DNA of 59,868 nucleotides from NCBI GenBank assembly GCA_019693395.1, contig JAAMXP010001306.1, positions 2,248-62,115 of the forward strand, in the 5' to 3' direction. Numbering within the stretch: the stretch's first letter is position 1; each line of letters begins with the position of its first letter. Shown here one piece after another: positions 58,601 to 59,868 of the stretch. This DNA comes from Ettlia oleoabundans. Its lineage: Eukaryota; Chlorophyta; Chlorophyceae; Chlamydomonadales. The translations under genes were made by a program, and so were the position numbers. Below the pieces are notes generated by a model that saw nothing but the letters and a program-made list of their open reading frames with translations, made no database searches and was not told the DNA's origin.

Positions 58601-59868
58601 TGCAGGCGGCAGGGCTGGCTGACAGCGACCTGCTTGATGTCCGGTACGAGGGCCAGGTGCGGCATGTCCTGCCCTACTTCATCGCAGTGGACGAGTCCTC
58701 ACGTTCCCTGGTGCTGGCCATTCGAGGTGGGTGGGTGGCTGATGGGGTGCCTTGAGGAGGCAGTTGCCTGGCTGGCTGGCTCACCAGAGCAGGCGCAGCA
58801 GCAGGGAGTCATGCACGACGCAAGTAGGCGGATGGCCAAGACAATGACGCAGGGTGTCGAGTTGGTCAGTTAAAAAACCTGAATGCAACCCCCGCTTTGC
58901 CTGTCGGACGGTTATCGCCTCCCAAGTGTCCACTGATGCACTGCCTGTACTGCCGCATGCATCATGTGTACTGCAGGGTCCCTCAGCCTGGATGATGTGG
59001 TGCGAGACCTGTTGTTTGAGCCCGCCTCACTGGACGAGTGGGTGCAGCCCGGGCGCCGCTGGGAGGACGCGCCCCCAGACCTTCACCCTGCAAGTGAGGC
59101 ACCTGCTGGCTCGCAGCTGAGTTGTTGCCTGCCCAGATGGCTGACTGGCTGCTGCTGGCTTTGGGGGAAGGAAAGGGGGCTGGGCCAACGTGGGCGCGGG
59201 CACGAGCGCACGATTTTATGGCGTCCCTCTTGACGCTGTGGTGCACCCCACTAATGTCTCGAGGAAGCGTGGGCTGTCAACTTTCCTGGTCCAAGTTCCC
59301 AGCCTGAATTGCATGGTTCACCCTGCCTGGTGCAGGCGCAGAGACGCGCTACGCGGCACATGCTGGCATCCTGGAGGCGGCACGTGCCACCTTTCTAGAT
59401 ATACAGCAGCACGGTGAGGGGTGCATCCCATGCCAACCTCAACACATCCGTTTGCACGTGCTGTTTTTGCATCAGGAGCAATGTTCCCATGTAACCGACC
59501 TCCACAAACTGTGCAGACACAAACCACAATCTGTGCCCCTCTTTCCGCCCTCCCAACTCCTGCAGGCATACTGCACTCCGCTCTGCTGGCACCGGGCGGC
59601 CGCTGCCACGGCTACCAGCTGATCGTGACGGGTCACTCCCTGGGAGCAGGCTGTGCCTTCCTGCTGGCCCTCTACCTCCGACACTTCTGCCCATATCTGA
59701 GGCGAGCCGGTACAGGGCGGGTGACACATTGCAACCCAGCATTTGTTACTCCTATGCAGTTGCAGTACTACAACATGGACCTGGAGCCACGCACACAGCG
59801 GCTCAGCACGGCACCACCACCATCATAACACTCCTCTCCAGCCTCCCACGCTTTCTCCAGCCCCCGGC
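55684..59868 (+). CDS. Gene P: sn1-type diacylglycerol lipase, 3' truncated by window
   Basis: First exons: 55684-55773, 55904-56137, 56348-56528, 56717-56853 and 56992 to about 57610, then ETLRQAAWAMKFAFASYGYLLY (ending about 57889) and catalytic exons at about 58606-58725, 58977-59092, 59338-59413 and 59566-59702. The start MPALVLFDRRW then SDDVPLPAA strongly recalls the beginning of animal DAG lipases. Several membrane helices follow. The segment LFSHVDLTATDVLLAFSLAM and the YGYLLYIF motif also match. The lipase_3 core shows YFIAVDESSRSLVLAIRG, SLDDVVRDLL and the nucleophile elbow GHSLG at 59631-59645, Ser codon 59637-59639. The catalytic Asp and His lie beyond or near the window end. Between membrane and lipase parts is a Ser/Gln-rich insertion. 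Predicted reaction: release of a fatty acid from the sn-1 position of diacylglycerol, at a membrane. Confidence 0.87.

Noticed and set aside
1..59868. tRNA, rRNA, transposase or reverse transcriptase genes
   Set aside because: I scanned for cloverleaf-like segments, rRNA-like conserved stretches and catalytic motifs of mobile elements and saw none that I can support.

Overview
The window is nuclear DNA of a green alga, most likely a core chlorophyte (Chlorophyceae or a close relative). Evidence: genes are split into many short exons with GTGAGT/GTGGGT-type donors and CTGCAG acceptors. Coding sequence is GC-rich with long Gln/Ala/Ser runs from CAG/GCA repeats. TGTAA poly(A) signals lie downstream of several stop codons. 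The genes include a plastid-type trigger factor, a P1B copper ATPase with a plastid-like leader, AP2, B3 and PHD regulators, and mitochondrial TAM41 and mL45. Because genes are split, single ORFs are only exons; models below were assembled by joining exons whose splice phases agree. No prokaryotic operon logic applies.

Layout. 1-1643 (+): 3' end of a B3-like protein (A). 1899-4733 (-), 5304-12117 (-) and 12632-19446 (-): three large putative regulators in tandem (C, D, E). 20247-22758 (+): PHD-finger protein (F). 23006-23511 (-): small unknown (G). 24088-26718 (+): large disordered protein (H). 27317-28732 (+): DUF1348 protein (I). 29111-30762 (-): small four-helix membrane protein (J). 31303-35351 (+): chloroplast trigger factor (K). 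About 36921-42821 (+): AP2 transcription factor with three AP2-type domains (L). 43649-45270 (+): TAM41 (M). 45577-52723 (+): P1B-type Cu-ATPase (N). 53082-55071 (-): mitoribosomal mL45 (O). 55684-end (+): diacylglycerol lipase, truncated by the window (P).

Main discovery. A, C, D, E and L appear to be members of one undescribed multidomain family. C, D, E and L share a degenerate AP2-like domain (W-x-V-x, then a conserved AAVAADLVLxW helix, then an xNxP tail) and a short R-[RQPH]-[IL]-[KR]-[TS]-x(3)-[ML] motif ending in a hydrophobic helix. A, D, E and L share a C-terminal module (DSMLRPLRLLVLANKGG, then VVxxWxSYxLxxQQDVFxAxL). The introns inside these modules fall at identical positions and phases in each gene. 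N-terminal to this common tail the genes differ: a B3-like domain (A, E), two canonical AP2 domains (L), a remnant of AP2 (C), or an exon-repeat array with a Tudor-like insert (D). With the neighbouring PHD protein this makes about 23 kb of contiguous putative nuclear regulators at the left of the window, with a further member (L) 14 kb away.

The right-hand part is housekeeping: lipid metabolism (TAM41, DAG lipase), copper delivery, plastid protein folding and mitochondrial translation. Exact first exons are unresolved for C, G, H, L and parts of E; these are flagged individually.
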